This document shows positions 1 through 11,739 of a stretch of 64,000 nt of DNA, one piece after another. The DNA is from Meghimatium bilineatum (Eukaryota; Mollusca; Gastropoda; Stylommatophora; Philomycidae). Location of the stretch: assembly GCA_034231615.1 (NCBI GenBank), contig CM067298.1, forward strand, positions 53,782,883 to 53,846,882, in the 5' to 3' direction. A model generated the notes under the pieces. It was not told where the DNA came from. It searched no databases and was given only the letters and a program-made list of their open reading frames with translations. A program made the translations under genes and the position numbers. The number at the start of each line of letters is the position of its first letter. Position 1 is the stretch's first letter.

Positions 1-1335
1 TGCATGTGTAATTGCGTGCAATTTGCTATCCGATGTTAATATTGCTTCAACAAGGTACACGTAACTGTATTTTGTTTTTTTTACTTAAACGTTATGCTCA
101 ACAAGTGCCGTATTCTGATTGAAGGTTAGCTGAAACTGACCGCACCATCCATTGGCGTTTGCCTCAATGGTGCACTTTGATAGACTGTATCTTGTCAAAA
201 ACATGGCATTTCATTCCTACTTGTACATATCCCTACCTCTTGCTCACGGACCGTTGACTTTACTTACAAATAATGTCTTCAACTAAGGTTTAGTGTCTTT
301 GCATTGTCTTTAATATGTGCTTAATTTCTTGCATAATTCATTACCATGCGCAGTTTTGTCTGAAGCACTTTGAATGTTTTATTCAATTTTCATGAAATTC
401 TCCAAATATATATATATATATCAATCACTAGAAAAGTACTCGTAAACAACCTTGTATTAGGACCTGCTGTTCCTAGGGCCACACTTTTACTTTGTGTGAC
501 AATTGTATTTATTTTGTTTGTTTGAGAACCCCAGAAATTACGAGCGATTAGCTTTTGCTTCATTATGTGCAATGGGGGAGTGTCTGAGCTTTCTTTCATA
601 CCCAGGAGGCTTCACCCTTCGGCTTGGTGCAATGCCTTTGAGAATGCCTTCTATTCAGTGAATATACCTTATATCCTTATATATATATATAAGGCATAAG
701 TTATGTATATATGCACACACATATATATATATATATATATTCACACACATCATGAAGGCATCAGTCATATCTTCTAGCTGTTTGTTTTTTATCCATAATA
801 TATAACATATATCCAAAATGTATGTGATACGTCTGTTAAATGAATTAGTCTGGTAAAACTAATGCATCTCTAGTTCTATTACAATGCGAGATATAACAGA
901 TAAGGTGAAGTGTACATTTCCACGTCTTTGATGGCTGTTGATACAGACACTGCTGATCAATTATATTTTCATTGACCAAGTATTTTTTAATCACCAAATA
1001 TTTGTTTCATTAGCCTAAGGATGATGTGGTCAACAGTACCGCGAGTGAAAGCTAGTGTACTAATTACATATCTACTGCGAGATGTAGAGATATGACAAAT
1101 ATTCATTGTATATTTGATTGTTCGTTCTGAGATTCGCACTTGTTAAATCATACCTAAATTTTATTTAGATGTTGGAAAATAATTGAGAAATTGTAGATGA
1201 GTTACTTAACTGTACTGGGGTTTTCCTATACTTACATCGCATCTTTAATTATAACGGAACACAGCCTGTCGAAAATACCAATCATTGTCAGTAGCGTCAT
1301 ACATTTAATCGATAAGCCGCAGGGATCTAGGAATA
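1..1335. other. Unassigned A+T-rich DNA
   Basis: I see no gene here. It contains short (TA)n tracts near 405-420, 680-690 and 720-740. The small open frames lack family motifs and sit in low-complexity sequence. Confidence 0.5.
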
Positions 1336-1339
1336 AAAA

Positions 1340-1415
1340 ACCGACCGTGTTTCGAAGTCATAAACGGGATTCGAACACGCGATCACTTGAGTACTCACGA
1401 CTTAACCTTCACGCC
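1340..1415 (-). repeat. tRNA-like SINE head
   Basis: On the minus strand a B-box-like TGTTCGAATCCCG lies at about 1366-1378, preceded by an A-box-like GAAGGTTAAGTCG. The spacing suits a tRNA-derived SINE promoter (RNA polymerase III). I cannot fold it into a full cloverleaf, so I call it SINE-derived and not a tRNA gene. No second copy was noticed in the window. Confidence 0.4.
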
Positions 1416-1424
1416 AAACAATTT

Positions 1425-2265
1425 ATAGACGTAAACTTACAATGTGGACTAATAGCGTGGCTGTGTTAAAGTAATGTGTCATCTCTTAATGGCACTATAG
1501 GTGTGTGCCTAGTTCATAGTTAAAGTTGAAGATGTAGATACAGATCAGTGCTGTCTTAATAATTTGTTCTCAAACTCCTCCACGCTAGCATGATGTAATC
1601 AGTAGAACGTAAGAGTTGGCATGTGTTTTGGTGTGCAACGCGGTAGATGTGCGGCTGTTAGTCTGACACATGCATCGTCAGTATGTAATGTATAGTCTAC
1701 TTTGATGTTATATAGGATAACTAGCCTGCACAACTAGTGATATTTCTGAGTCTTATTTGATAACATGCATGGTATTTCAAAGTGATATTATAATATTACA
1801 CTCTATTGCCATTTCTAGCACTTATAACACGCCAGTGATAAACAAATAGCATATCATCGAAGTAACAATAAAAAACGAAATAAATAAACTGTCAGATTTG
1901 ACCCCAGATCTCTTCATACACAGCATATTTTGAGGAACCACAATAATTAAATATGTTCGGTTGACCAAGAGGCATCAAACGAATACGAAGACCATAATGA
2001 AATCGTGGCATTTTAATTGGATATACTTAAATGGGACCCACATGATCACACACAATATAAAAAACAATAAACAAAAATCAATACTAACAAGTAAGGCAAT
2101 ATTTGAATATTAAGTGATTAGACGATGTAGACGAAGATATGCAAAGAACAAATATTGAATGTTTAAATATGCTAACCACTTTGGTCCCACCAGATATAAT
2201 CATCCGACACGAAATTGCATGATCATTCTGTAGACCGAGTATAGAGGAAATATGAAACTTTTAGG
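1425..2265. other. Unassigned DNA
   Basis: No gene, motif or long repeat was recognised in this stretch. Confidence 0.45.
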
Positions 2266-2267
2266 TA

Positions 2268-2605
2268 CTCAATCAATCAATCAATAAAACCATAAGCCTT
2301 CAGGTCGTAGGTGTACCACATTGGATGCCTCAGCACACAGAGTCCTCCAGCGAATTATATCCCCAGCGATGCGGATAAGTGTGGAAATATCTTGCCATCT
2401 CCATTCCTTGATGTTGTCTGTCCATGTCTTAATTTGTCCCCTTCTGCTTCTTCCACCCTCGACAGTTCCCTGCAGTATTGTTTTTGACAAGGAATCGTGC
2501 CTGCATACATATCCGAACCATGCTAGTTTTCGTCGTTTCACTATTGAAAGCAATGGCTCCTGAACACCTGCACACATCTCTACTTTTTTTCTTACGTACA
2601 CATTG
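2268..2605 (-). mobile_element. LINE 3' end, RT C-terminal tail
   Basis: The minus-strand frame encodes a C-terminal LINE tail, with AWFGYVCRHDSLSKTILQG followed by a basic glycine/arginine stretch and a WTDNIKEW block. This pattern is typical of the region after the reverse transcriptase (RT) domain in RTE-like and related LINEs. The 3' end at 2268-2284 is a (TTGA)n-type simple tail, as expected for target-primed insertion. The copy is 5'-truncated near 2605 and lacks the catalytic RT core. The family assignment is by resemblance only. Confidence 0.7.
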
Positions 2606-2609
2606 GTCT

Positions 2610-3470
2610 TTAAGTCTTTACTACTGAGCGATGAATAAATAGCCGTTCAAGACATAATTCCAACATGACCCATCAACGTTAAATACAGATAAAACAACAC
2701 AGTTAACCAACTACTTGGTAAAATATGTTGGTATAAAGAAACATTAACATACTGGAAATAAGTGATTGTATTTGTCCAACTATGTCAGACGCGCATGGTT
2801 TACATGATTGCTCAAAATACATAGATACACTGCTGTTATCCATTCCGAGAAAAAACAATTAAACAGAATGTTTTGTTTTAAAAATACATATATGCCACCA
2901 CATGATAACAGTAAAGAGAATGCGCGCTTGTGGTATAACAGATTCTATAAGGATTATGTGTAAACTCTATGGATAAAGGTGAAGTTAATTATAAAATATA
3001 AGTTATCATTACATATAGGTTTGGTGGACTAATTAAGTAAAGACATATTACAGTCTAGTTAACGAATCATAATGATCATTTGTCATTACACCATTATAAC
3101 ATTCCAAGGAAGTTTGCAAACTTGGTAATGATGATGGTGATGAAGTAAGCACTTAGCTGTGACAAGGAAGCTCTTAACGGTTCGTGCTATATCGTACTAT
3201 TATCTATATAAATAACAGAGTGCATCCTTAGTTTAGTAACCTAGGTGACATTACAACAAATAATGTTGTGCTGTGTAAAATACATGGCTGTATCGGGATG
3301 GGGAAGGGGTGACGGTTATAGATGTATATTCAGAACACGAAGGGAGACATGTCAGTACAGCATTATCCCAGGATTCTCACGTCCTTTTAGAAGTGCAGCA
3401 TATAAGCTTGTGCCAACCAGTCCAACATTCGTTCGTCACATCTGGCTAACCATTCACACCTACCATTTCT
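2610..3470. other. Unassigned DNA
   Basis: A 117-codon open frame starts at 3245 and runs into the tandem duplication that follows. It has no motif I recognise and I do not call it a gene. Confidence 0.4.
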
Positions 3471-3473
3471 CGC

Positions 3474-3685
3474 CAACTATCAGTCTGTTTAAAATGGACG
3501 AAGTTGCTATACTTGCTTCCTGGATCACTCTGTCACCCTACAGACCATCCATTTTACACAAGACAAAAGTAAGAAATCGCAACTATCAGTCTGTTTAAAA
3601 TGGGCGAAATTGCTATACTTGCTTCCTGGATCACTCTGTAACCCTACAGACCATCCATTTTACACAAGACAAAAGTAAGAAATCG
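3474..3685. repeat. 106-bp tandem duplication
   Basis: Bases 3474-3579 and 3580-3685 are adjacent copies of one 106-bp unit, with about three substitutions between them. The junction is exact, so this looks like a simple two-copy tandem duplication. Confidence 0.9.
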
Positions 3686-3689
3686 AGGC

Positions 3690-4235
3690 GTGCCATACAG
3701 TGACCATTAAATTGTCACAGGTGACTGGTTGTGAGACATCTCTCAACCCTCCTTACTAACCGCCTAGGACGTGCCTGGAAAAAAAACAACTGACTATATT
3801 CTGTGCACGCTGAAACAGAAGGAATCCCTCGGCTGCAAAACGGACATTGTTAACTTAACAACGGAAAAATATTAAAATATTAATGATTGAAATGCGGGTA
3901 TTTTCATGAAAGACCGGTGTACGAAATAGTGTATCTTGTCACCACTTTTGTTTTTATTTTTTGTGTTATAGAGATCGAATGTATTCGTCATAGGAAATAG
4001 AATATGTAGATTGTATTGTGAGATCAATAATAGGGAATAGTACAATGTTATTCAATCGACTCTGAAGAAATTGAAATAGATATTTAGGACCTGCCTTTGC
4101 ATTGATGCAATACAGGGCTACATTTAGATGAAAGAAAAATGAATATTCTAATTGACAAGTCAGAATAAATACGCTTAAATATAAACATAGCCCAATAGAA
4201 TCAACATAACAATACATCAGTAAATGATCAATTAC
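3690..4235. other. Unassigned DNA
   Basis: Nothing recognised. An 83-codon minus-strand frame at 3966-4217 is hydrophobic, with no start context or family motif. Confidence 0.4.
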
Positions 4236-4243
4236 TGAAGCAA

Positions 4244-4515
4244 GTGCAGGAATTTAAATATCTTGGGAACATTTTTATACACGATGGAGGAACGGTCATA
4301 GAGCTCCAGACAGGAATTCAAAGAGCCAACTACGTAAATGATGAGCGTACACCAATCTTGAAACACAAATCTATCCTGATAGGAAACCAAAAGTCACATC
4401 ATAAATTCAATCTTCATACTAACATTGTGGTATAAATGCCAGACATGGACACTAATAAAAGATCAAGAAAGAAATCTTACTACGTGTGAAATGATATGCC
4501 TAAGAAAAACAACAA
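4244..4515 (+). mobile_element. LINE RT C-terminal fragment
   Basis: The first frame reads EFKYLGNIF, the FxYLG block that follows the RT palm in many LINEs. After a frameshift near 4430 a second frame reads CQTWTLIKDQERNLTTCEM, matching the usual YGCETWT..ER.L...EM block. The same motif order occurs in the better-preserved copy at 21.1-22.6 kb, so both probably belong to one family. Both ends are truncated and the copy is inactive. Confidence 0.65.
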
Positions 4516-4519
4516 TCAG

Positions 4520-5300
4520 TACTATGCGTTGCATTTCTCTGAAATTATGTCCTGCTGTTTCAAATTCCTCCCCATACACACGATTTTTTCTCTTGTAAGA
4601 ATGCCCCACTGTAAACTAGGACTGAGTGATACCGTGCAGCTGTTCTACATTACTATAAACAATTAAAGTTCCAGCCGCATGCACATTATAACTTGGTTTT
4701 TTTTTCTGATGCAATATATGATCCTTGGTATAATTTTCTTTTCTTAACAGTTTCTGAAAAAGACACCCTTGTAACATGTATCTGCGTCCATTTGCGTTAT
4801 ATCAGGATGAATAAGCACAAAATGTGACCTATGACCATATGATTTTTGAATGACCGTTTATAGTATAATAACCCTTGGCATAACTGTTCACAGTATAAAA
4901 CTTTATATATTGAGCGGCGTTATTATTTGTACAAACATATGAATATACTGACAGTGGTGTATGTGGTTTATAAGTGACCTTTATGTGGAACTGTGGAAGA
5001 AAACACACAAAATAAATCTATATTCCATTTTCATATTATAAAGCAGTAACTCCCAAAGTTATTAAAGTTGTGACCCTGTTTTAAGGAAACCAGTTTTCCG
5101 GTGACCACTATAAATTAATAAAAATGTAATACTAGTTTATAAAAGGTCATATAAAACACAATTTTTAAAATACAGTTTTCAGAATAATATTATTCATGAT
5201 CATTAGAAATTATGGTACAATTAATATGATAATTGCAAAAAATAACATGTTAACAAACTTTTCGTCTTCTTCATTGTTAATTATTAAACTTATCTCTACT
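4520..5300. other. Unassigned A+T-rich DNA
   Basis: No gene or repeat family was recognised before the LINE that begins near 5305. Confidence 0.45.
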
Positions 5301-5310
5301 GGTAGCGAAA

Positions 5311-5721
5311 TTGTGTATAAGATTAAAGAAGATCAAGAGAGCACCAAGGAATAGGAAATTAGATTTAGCTTTATTGAAATCAGATGCTGACATTAAAGAA
5401 AGATACAACATAATTGTACAAAATAGATACAATGCCATTGCAAAGATTCAGAGTATTGAAGATCAATGGAACATGCTAAAACAGTCGATAAACCAAACAT
5501 CTAAAGAGATAATACCAAAAGTAAAACTATACATCAAAACAAAAATGGATGACAGAAGAAATATTAGAATTGATGAGCACCAGAAGGAAAAATAAACACA
5601 AGATAGTGGAATATCAGAAAACACATAAGGAGATACGAGAGAAATGCAAAATAGCAAAAGAAAGCTGGCTGAACAAGAAATGCACAGAAATAGAATTGCA
5701 TTACAACCAAGATACAACATT
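5311..5721 (+). pseudogene. LINE polyprotein, pre-RT segment (outer copy, 5' part)
   Basis: This frame covers the linker between endonuclease and RT, with blocks such as RKLDLALLKSD and WMTEEILELM that are typical of this LINE group. A +1 shift in an A run near 5543 breaks it: the reading frame moves from one ending at 5595 to one beginning near 5546. It runs up to the insertion point of the nested copy at 5721, and the continuation resumes at 7304. There is no convincing start codon, so the 5' end reflects truncation of the element. Confidence 0.75.
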
Positions 5722-7293
5722 CATCATAATCATCAGGTGCCATGCCGGGTGGCGTAGGCGGTCATGGCTCTCCACAGCTCTCTGTCCACAGTATTATGTA
5801 TCAAAGTCGTTGTTGTTTCTTTGCCGTGCCAGGTTGTCAAACTGTCTAATATTTTCTCACGTTGTCGCCCTCTGTCTCTGGTGCCTTCAATCTTGCCTGT
5901 TGTGATTATGTTCTCTAAACCTGCCTGTCTCATGAAGTGGCCAAAAAAAGAAGATTGCCTTTTTCTTATATTCTTGATTAAGGTCCGTTTCGCATTTAAC
6001 TCTTTTAATACCTCTACATTAGTTTTTCTGGCAGTCCATGGTATTCTCAGCATTCTTCTGTAGAACCACATCTCTGTTGCCTCCAATCTCCCACTTTCCA
6101 GTTTGTTTATTGTCCAAGACTCGCACCCATATGTTAGTATAGGGGTTATATAGCACTGCAGAACTCTCTTTCTCACCTCTAATGACAAGGTCATATTACA
6201 CAGTATATTTTTCATTTTTCTGAATGTTGTTTTTGCCTGTCCTATTCTGCATCTTATTTCTGTTGAACTTCTTCCATCTGCTGTTATAATTGTACCTAGA
6301 TATTTGAATTGGTGGACCTGTTTTAAAACTATATCATTCACTATGATCTTGCAAGGTGTGTTATTTTCTTTCTTTGAAATAACCATTACTTCTGTTTTCT
6401 TGATATTTAGGAAGAGGCCTCTCTCTTTGCTTTCTGTGACTACTACTTAAATTAATTTTTGAAGGTCTTCCTCACTTTTTGCAATCAGAACAGTGTCATC
6501 CGCATATCTCAAATTATTTATGTTATGTCCTCCCACTGATATTCCTGGGATATCTACTATTGCACGCAATATGTTTTCACTGTATAGAGAGAACAGGTCT
6601 GGTGAAAGCACGCATCCCTGTCTGACTCCTTGTTTTATTTGTTGAAAAGGGCCAAATTGATTTCCTACTCTTATTGCTGCTGTTTGTTGCCAGTACATGT
6701 TCTTGATTATTCTTAAATCCTTGCTGTCAATGTTCAGATTCTCTAGCATGTGTATAATTTTGCTATGTTTAACTTTGTCAACAGCTTTAGTGTAGTCTAT
6801 AAAACAGAGGTACATATCTGTTTTTACCTCTATAGACCTCTCTCTTAGTGTTCTCAATATATAAATATCATTGTTGGTGCCTTTGTCTTCTACAAAACCA
6901 CATTGTTCTGGAATTATTTCTGATTTTATTTTGTTTCTCACTCTCTTCAAGATGATTCTGAGAAGTATTTTGGTTATTTGGCTCATGAGGCTTATTGTAC
7001 GGTGTTCTTCACATTCGGTGGTCCCTGGTTTCTTAGGTAATGCTATGAATATTGATCTCATTAAGTCATCGGGTATGTTTCCGCTGTTATATATGTCATT
7101 CAGCAATTTTGTGATTATTTCAACTCCAAATTCATCTAAAGCTGCTAATTCTTCTGTATCTTGGTTGTAATGCAATTCTATTTCTGTGCATTTCTTGTTC
7201 AGCCAGCTTTCTTTTGCTATTTTGCATTTCTCTCGTATCTCCTTATGTATTTTCTGATATTCCACTATCTTGTGTTTATTTTCCTTCTGGTGA
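5722..7293 (-). mobile_element. RTE-like LINE, nested inner copy
   Basis: A 1,572-bp minus-strand copy lies inside the outer LINE of the same family and is bounded by a 10-bp target-site duplication, ATACAACATT. Its 3' end is the (TGA)n tail at 5722 and its 5' end is truncated at 7293. Relative to the outer copy it lacks exactly 273 bp (91 codons) between a block ending YNQDT and one starting EELAALDEFG, so the frame survives. Catalytic YADDTVLIA is present. Apart from the truncation I see one nonsense codon (6447-6449, Lys to stop). Predicted proteins of the two copies are nearly identical in the shared regions, so this insertion looks recent. Confidence 0.9.
5733..7265 (-). pseudogene. LINE reverse transcriptase ORF (inner copy), one stop
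   Basis: A single minus-strand frame is open from at least 7265 to 5733 except for one TAA at 6447-6449. It encodes most of an RT (fingers with ALPKKPGT, palm with GVRQGCVLSPDLF and YADDTVLIA) and then the C-terminal domain with YGCESWTI, FFGHFMRQ and a basic GRQREKILD block. It would be about 511 residues if read through. It lacks the endonuclease and the 91 residues that normally precede EELAAL. It is derived from a reverse-transcribed element and has no sign of host use. Confidence 0.85.
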
Positions 7294-7303
7294 ATACAAC
7301 ATT

Positions 7304-8992
7304 ACTATATAAGAAAATTGAGATGTTAACAGGAAAGAGAACGCAAACAGTTACAATGTGTCTAAAATCTAAAACAGGGCAGGTATTAATGGGAATAGAT
7401 CACATAGTACAGAGATGGTCAGAATATATCAAAGAACTTTATGAGGACAATAGACCAGAAATAAACATTCAATATAACGGCGAGGGTCCATCAATACTGA
7501 CAACAAAAGTAAGGGAGGCACTAAGACACATGCAATATAGCAAAGCCCCAGGTCCAGACAATATCACATTAGAAGAATTAGCAGCTTTAGATGAATTTGG
7601 AGTTGAAATAATCACAAAATTGCTGAATGACATATATAACAGCGGAAACATACCCGATGACTTAATGAGATCAATATTCATAGCATTACCTAAGAAACCA
7701 GGGACCACCGAATGTGAAGAACACCGTACAATAAGCCTCATGAGCCAAATAACCAAAATACTTCTCAGAATCATCTTGAAGAGAGTGAGAAACAAAATAA
7801 AATCAGAAATAATTCCAGAACAATGTGGTTTTGTAGAAGACAAAGGCACCAACAATGATATTTATATATTGAGAACACTAATTGAGAGAGTCTATAGAGG
7901 TAAAAACAGATCTGTACCTCTGTTTTATAGACTACACTAAAGCTTTTGACAAAGTTAAACATAGCGAAATTATACACATGCTAGAGAATCTGAACATTGA
8001 CAGCAAAAATTTAAGAATAATCAAGAACATGTACTGGCAACAAACAGCAGCAATAAGAGTAGGAAATCAATTTGGCCCTTTTCAACAAATAAAACAAGGA
8101 GTCAGACAGGGATGCGTGCTTTCACCAGACCTGTTCTCTATACAGTGAAAACATATTGCGTGCAATAGTAGATATCCCAGGAATATCAGTGGGAGGAAAT
8201 AACATAAATAATTTGAGATATGCGGATGACACTGTTCTGATTGCAAAAAGTGAGGAAGACCTTTAAAACTTAATTAAAGTAGTAGTCACAGAAAGCAAAG
8301 AGAAAGGCCTCTTCCTAAATATCAAGAAAACAGAAGTAATGGTTATTTCAAAGAAAGAAAATAACACACCTTGCAAGATCATAGTGAATGATATAGTATT
8401 AAAACAGGTCCACCAATTCAAATATCTAGGTACAATTATAACAGCAGATGGAAGAAGTTCAACAGAAATAAGATGCAGAATAGGACAGGCAAAAACAACA
8501 TTCAGAAAAATGAAAAATATACTGTGTAATATGACCTTGTCATTAGAGGTGAGTAAGAGAGTTCTGCAGTGCTATATAACCCCTATACTAACATATGGGT
8601 GCGAGTCTTGGACAATAAACAAACTGGAAAGTGGGAGATTGGAGCCAACAGAGATGTGGTTCTACAGAAGAATGCTGAGAATACCATGGACTGCCAGAAA
8701 AATTAATTTAGAGGTGTTAAAAGAGTTAAATGCGAAACGGACCTTAATCAAGAATATAAGAAAAAGGCAATCTTCTTTTTTTGGCCACTTCATGAGACAG
8801 GCAGGTTTAGAGAACATAATCACAACAGGCAAGATTGAAGGCACCAGAGACAGAGGGCGACAACGTGAGAAAATATTAGACAGTTTGACAACCTGGCACG
8901 GCAAAGAAACAACAACGACTTTGATACATAATACTGTGGGCAGAGAGCTGTGGAGAGCCATGACCGCCTACGCCACCCGGCATGGCACCTGA
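7304..8992 (+). pseudogene. LINE reverse transcriptase ORF (outer copy, 3' part), frameshifted
   Basis: This part continues the outer copy after the nested insertion. It spans three frame segments: about 7304-7890 (thumb and fingers), 7882-8148 (palm up to GVRQGCVLSPDLF), and about 8140-8992 (YADD motif and C-terminal domain). Shifts fall near 7890 and 8140, and a CAA-to-TAA stop lies near 8264. The last 217 codons, 8339-8992, are intact and differ at only about seven residues from the inner copy. The shifts suggest an inactive element, or possibly assembly errors. Confidence 0.8.
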
Positions 8993-9002
8993 TGATGATG
9001 AC

Positions 9003-9495
9003 TGAATCTCTCTTGTAGTAGAACAGCCCCACTATTGTATTTCAAAAATCAGAAATGCAAGTAGTCGTCTTATTTCCACCTATTGCCCGACACATCTAAC
9101 GTCGACGGCAAAAAAACGTCAAAATCTAATTAAAGCAAAGTTTCCACAAAAACTGCTTTTCTACATGTTCAGTTGTCCACATGTTGGTTTATGTGACCAT
9201 GTAACATATCAGTGTAACCATAGGGAACACCAAATTTAATACAATTTATGCGAAATATTCAATATTTATAAATGATATTCTTCAAATTTGAGGACTCCGA
9301 TAAAAATACAAAACATAATTAGACTCACTATTTTTTAATGTTTCAACGGACAACCTAATAGAAAAACCTACGGGACCCAACAAAGGTTTGCGTGTCATGG
9401 GTGTCTGTGTTATAAATGTATAATAACTATTATTGCTCAAAGTTTCCATTATTTCTATTCAATAAATACTTGATTTTTATTTGGTATAATATATA
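9003..9495. other. Unassigned DNA between LINE and microsatellite
   Basis: No motif was recognised here. Confidence 0.4.

Positions 9496-9498
<3 letters not shown>

Positions 9499-9571
<73 letters not shown>
9499..9571. repeat. (TA)n microsatellite
   Basis: A TA dinucleotide tract of about 70 bp with almost no interruptions. Confidence 0.95.
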
Positions 9572-9573
<2 letters not shown>

Positions 9574-9589
9574 TCCAAAACCACTAATC

Positions 9590-10690
9590 TTGGTTACTCT
9601 TTTTCATGAAGACATGCGCGACAACGTATTGTTCGAGAGCAACACTTCTGATAGCTTTGAAGTAAAGACTGGAGTAAAACAGAAGTGCGTTCTAGCCCCC
9701 ACCAACTTAAGAATACTTTTCACAGCGCTTCTTAAACATGATTTTGCAGATGCAGCAAGTTACTTTTCTTCCCCATTCGTTACGATGGATCACTCTTCAA
9801 CTTAGCGCGTCTCAACGAAGAGGAAAACCCCAGAAATACTCATCAGAATACTGTTCTTCGCTGATGAAGCTGCACTGGTGGAGCACTGTGAGTCCACTTT
9901 GCAGTCTTAAATTGACAATACGAATCTCTAAAATTGTGGCAATATGTCAGGATCTACAGTTCCAAAGAACATTACCTTAAACAACAATCATATAAAATAA
10001 GTAGATAACAAGTATTAAAAAGTATACCCGATTATATCTACCTTTTTCCTAGACAATGAAATAAACGTACGTACAAGGAAAGCCGCTACCATTTTTTAGC
10101 GGACCGTCAAACGAGTATTGAAAAACCATAATCTAAAATTGAAAACAAAAGATACAGATCTATCAAACATGCGTGCTGAGTAAACTATACTACGAACCTG
10201 ATACAGGGACTACTTACACCAAACATGAGTGGAGAATTAAAATCTGTCAATTAAGATATCTCCGCAAGATATTACACATTAAATGTCAAGACAAAATCAC
10301 CAACATGGAAGTGTTACGCCGCACTCAATTACCATCTGCCTTGGAAACACTCAATATAAATATATTGTGTTGGCTAGGTTACGTCCGCAGAAAGTCAAAC
10401 TGTCGTATCCTAAAACAAGTACTATTCGGGGAAGTAGTTAAAGGTCATCGAGCCACGGTAGACTACCGCTGAGGTATAAAGACATCATTAATCATCAATG
10501 AAAGGCTTCCACATAAAATCTAAAACTGGAAAAAACATAGCCGAAACTCGGGATGTCTGTAGGTAGAACCTGCATGCAGGAGTAGCATTTTTCATAAATA
10601 ATATGTGGGAAGATATGGAAGAAAAAAAGAGAAAAACGCACACACACAAAATCTGTTGCTGTGATATGATCGCTTGAAAATTCCCCATTT
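9590..10690 (+). mobile_element. LINE fragment, RT palm to C-terminal tail
   Basis: The frame from 9590 encodes VKTGVKQKCVLAPTNLR, a version of the RT block GVKQGCVLAPTLF. A second frame near 9840-9910 gives LFFADEAALVEHCE, where the catalytic FADD is changed to FADE. A third frame at 10173-10472 encodes LRYLRKILHIKCQDKITNM and CWLGYVRRK, the usual tail of this LINE group. A decayed coiled, basic tail can be followed to about 10690. At least three frame changes and the altered active site show it is dead. The relic at 49.36-49.93 kb has a similar tail. Confidence 0.8.
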
Positions 10691-10699
10691 CTAAGAAAA

Positions 10700-11735
10700 T
10701 ATTCAACGGATTGCTTCTTCTAATTGCTAAATGATAAACTGAAGGACGCCAACGGCCATACATACATATAATATTTAATAAAACCACACATATAACGGCA
10801 CCTTTTAATTGCTCTGTGCATTGTTTATTAAAACCTCAGTGAACAGAAGAACGCCAGCTTTCAATCTAAGAATGACAGTTTCTGTTGTTACATCCTGTGT
10901 GTTGTTCTTTTATCTAATTGTAATTGTATAGTTTGATAATAGTAGTAATTCTAATTGTGCGTGTAATTAATTTGCCTTGGTGGTGCACCTTGACAGACTG
11001 ACTAACATGTCCACCCCATGTGTCCTCTTCAACTTGCAATAGATATATATATATATCGTTGTCCTTCTCAACTCCATATTCAAAAAATGTCTTTATATAT
11101 TTTAATATGTTAATTGTTCATATGATTTATTATTATTTTCTTCAATATTTATTTTTTCTACGCGCAGTATTGTTTGAACCAATTTCTTTTATTCTCTTTC
11201 CATGAATTGAATTTTCATTATTCTGTATATCCACATCTAAGCTACATCAATTATGTAACGTTTTAATTCAATTGATGTACCTTATAGTGAGACCCTAACC
11301 GTGTTTTACATTTAGACTTAGATGATTTATGAAAAGACTGGTTTATATAAATCGCTCGCTATATGTTAGACATACATTACATGACTGCATAATTAATTCG
11401 GGACTGTTTATTAAGTGTGTAAGCAAAATTTATACTTCGCTGCACAGACGTGTAAAAGATATTGTAGTGTTAAATTATTAACACATAAACGTGTATATAG
11501 TAAAGCCATCTGTTATTTAATTACCATTCCTGTTTTATGTTTTATGAATGAGTACATTTTCAAAGAGTTCTTTAATCATGAATATGTGAAGCGTATTCTG
11601 TCTAGAGCTTGTCGTTTTAACTATTATAACCCGTCGTTTACTAATTCATAAACACAGTTGAAAGCGATTTTTTCGGACATTAATTGTAAGATCAGAGTGA
11701 TCTTTAACATACAACTTTTGAATATTAATTACGGT
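10700..11735. other. Unassigned A+T-rich DNA
   Basis: It holds a short (TA)n tract at 11042-11056 and no recognised gene. Small open frames are at 11020 and 11415 and show no family motif. Confidence 0.4.
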
Positions 11736-11739
11736 TTAT

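Larger units (their letters stand above)
5305..9002 (+). mobile_element. RTE-like LINE, outer copy, split by a nested insertion
   Basis: A plus-strand LINE copy occupies 5305-5721 and continues at 7304-9002. The two parts join in frame if the segment between the 10-bp repeats ATACAACATT (5712-5721 and 7294-7303) is removed. In order it shows: the linker upstream of the RT (5311-5721); an RT palm with SKAPGPDNI (about 7540), GVRQGCVLSPDLF (about 8098) and YADDTVLIAK (about 8220); and a C-terminal region with FKYLGTII, YGCESWTI and FFGHFMRQ. The 3' end is TGATGATGATGA. It is 5'-truncated, so the endonuclease is missing. Frameshifts near 5543, 7890 and 8140 plus an in-frame stop near 8264 make it a pseudogene. 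The RTE-like label is inferred from motif style. Confidence 0.88.

Noticed and set aside
2321-2563. Plus-strand 80-codon frame
   Set aside because: It is the antisense of the LINE tail on the minus strand.
6871-7170. Plus-strand frames opposite the nested LINE
   Set aside because: They mirror the RT reading frame on the other strand and recur wherever the LINE does.
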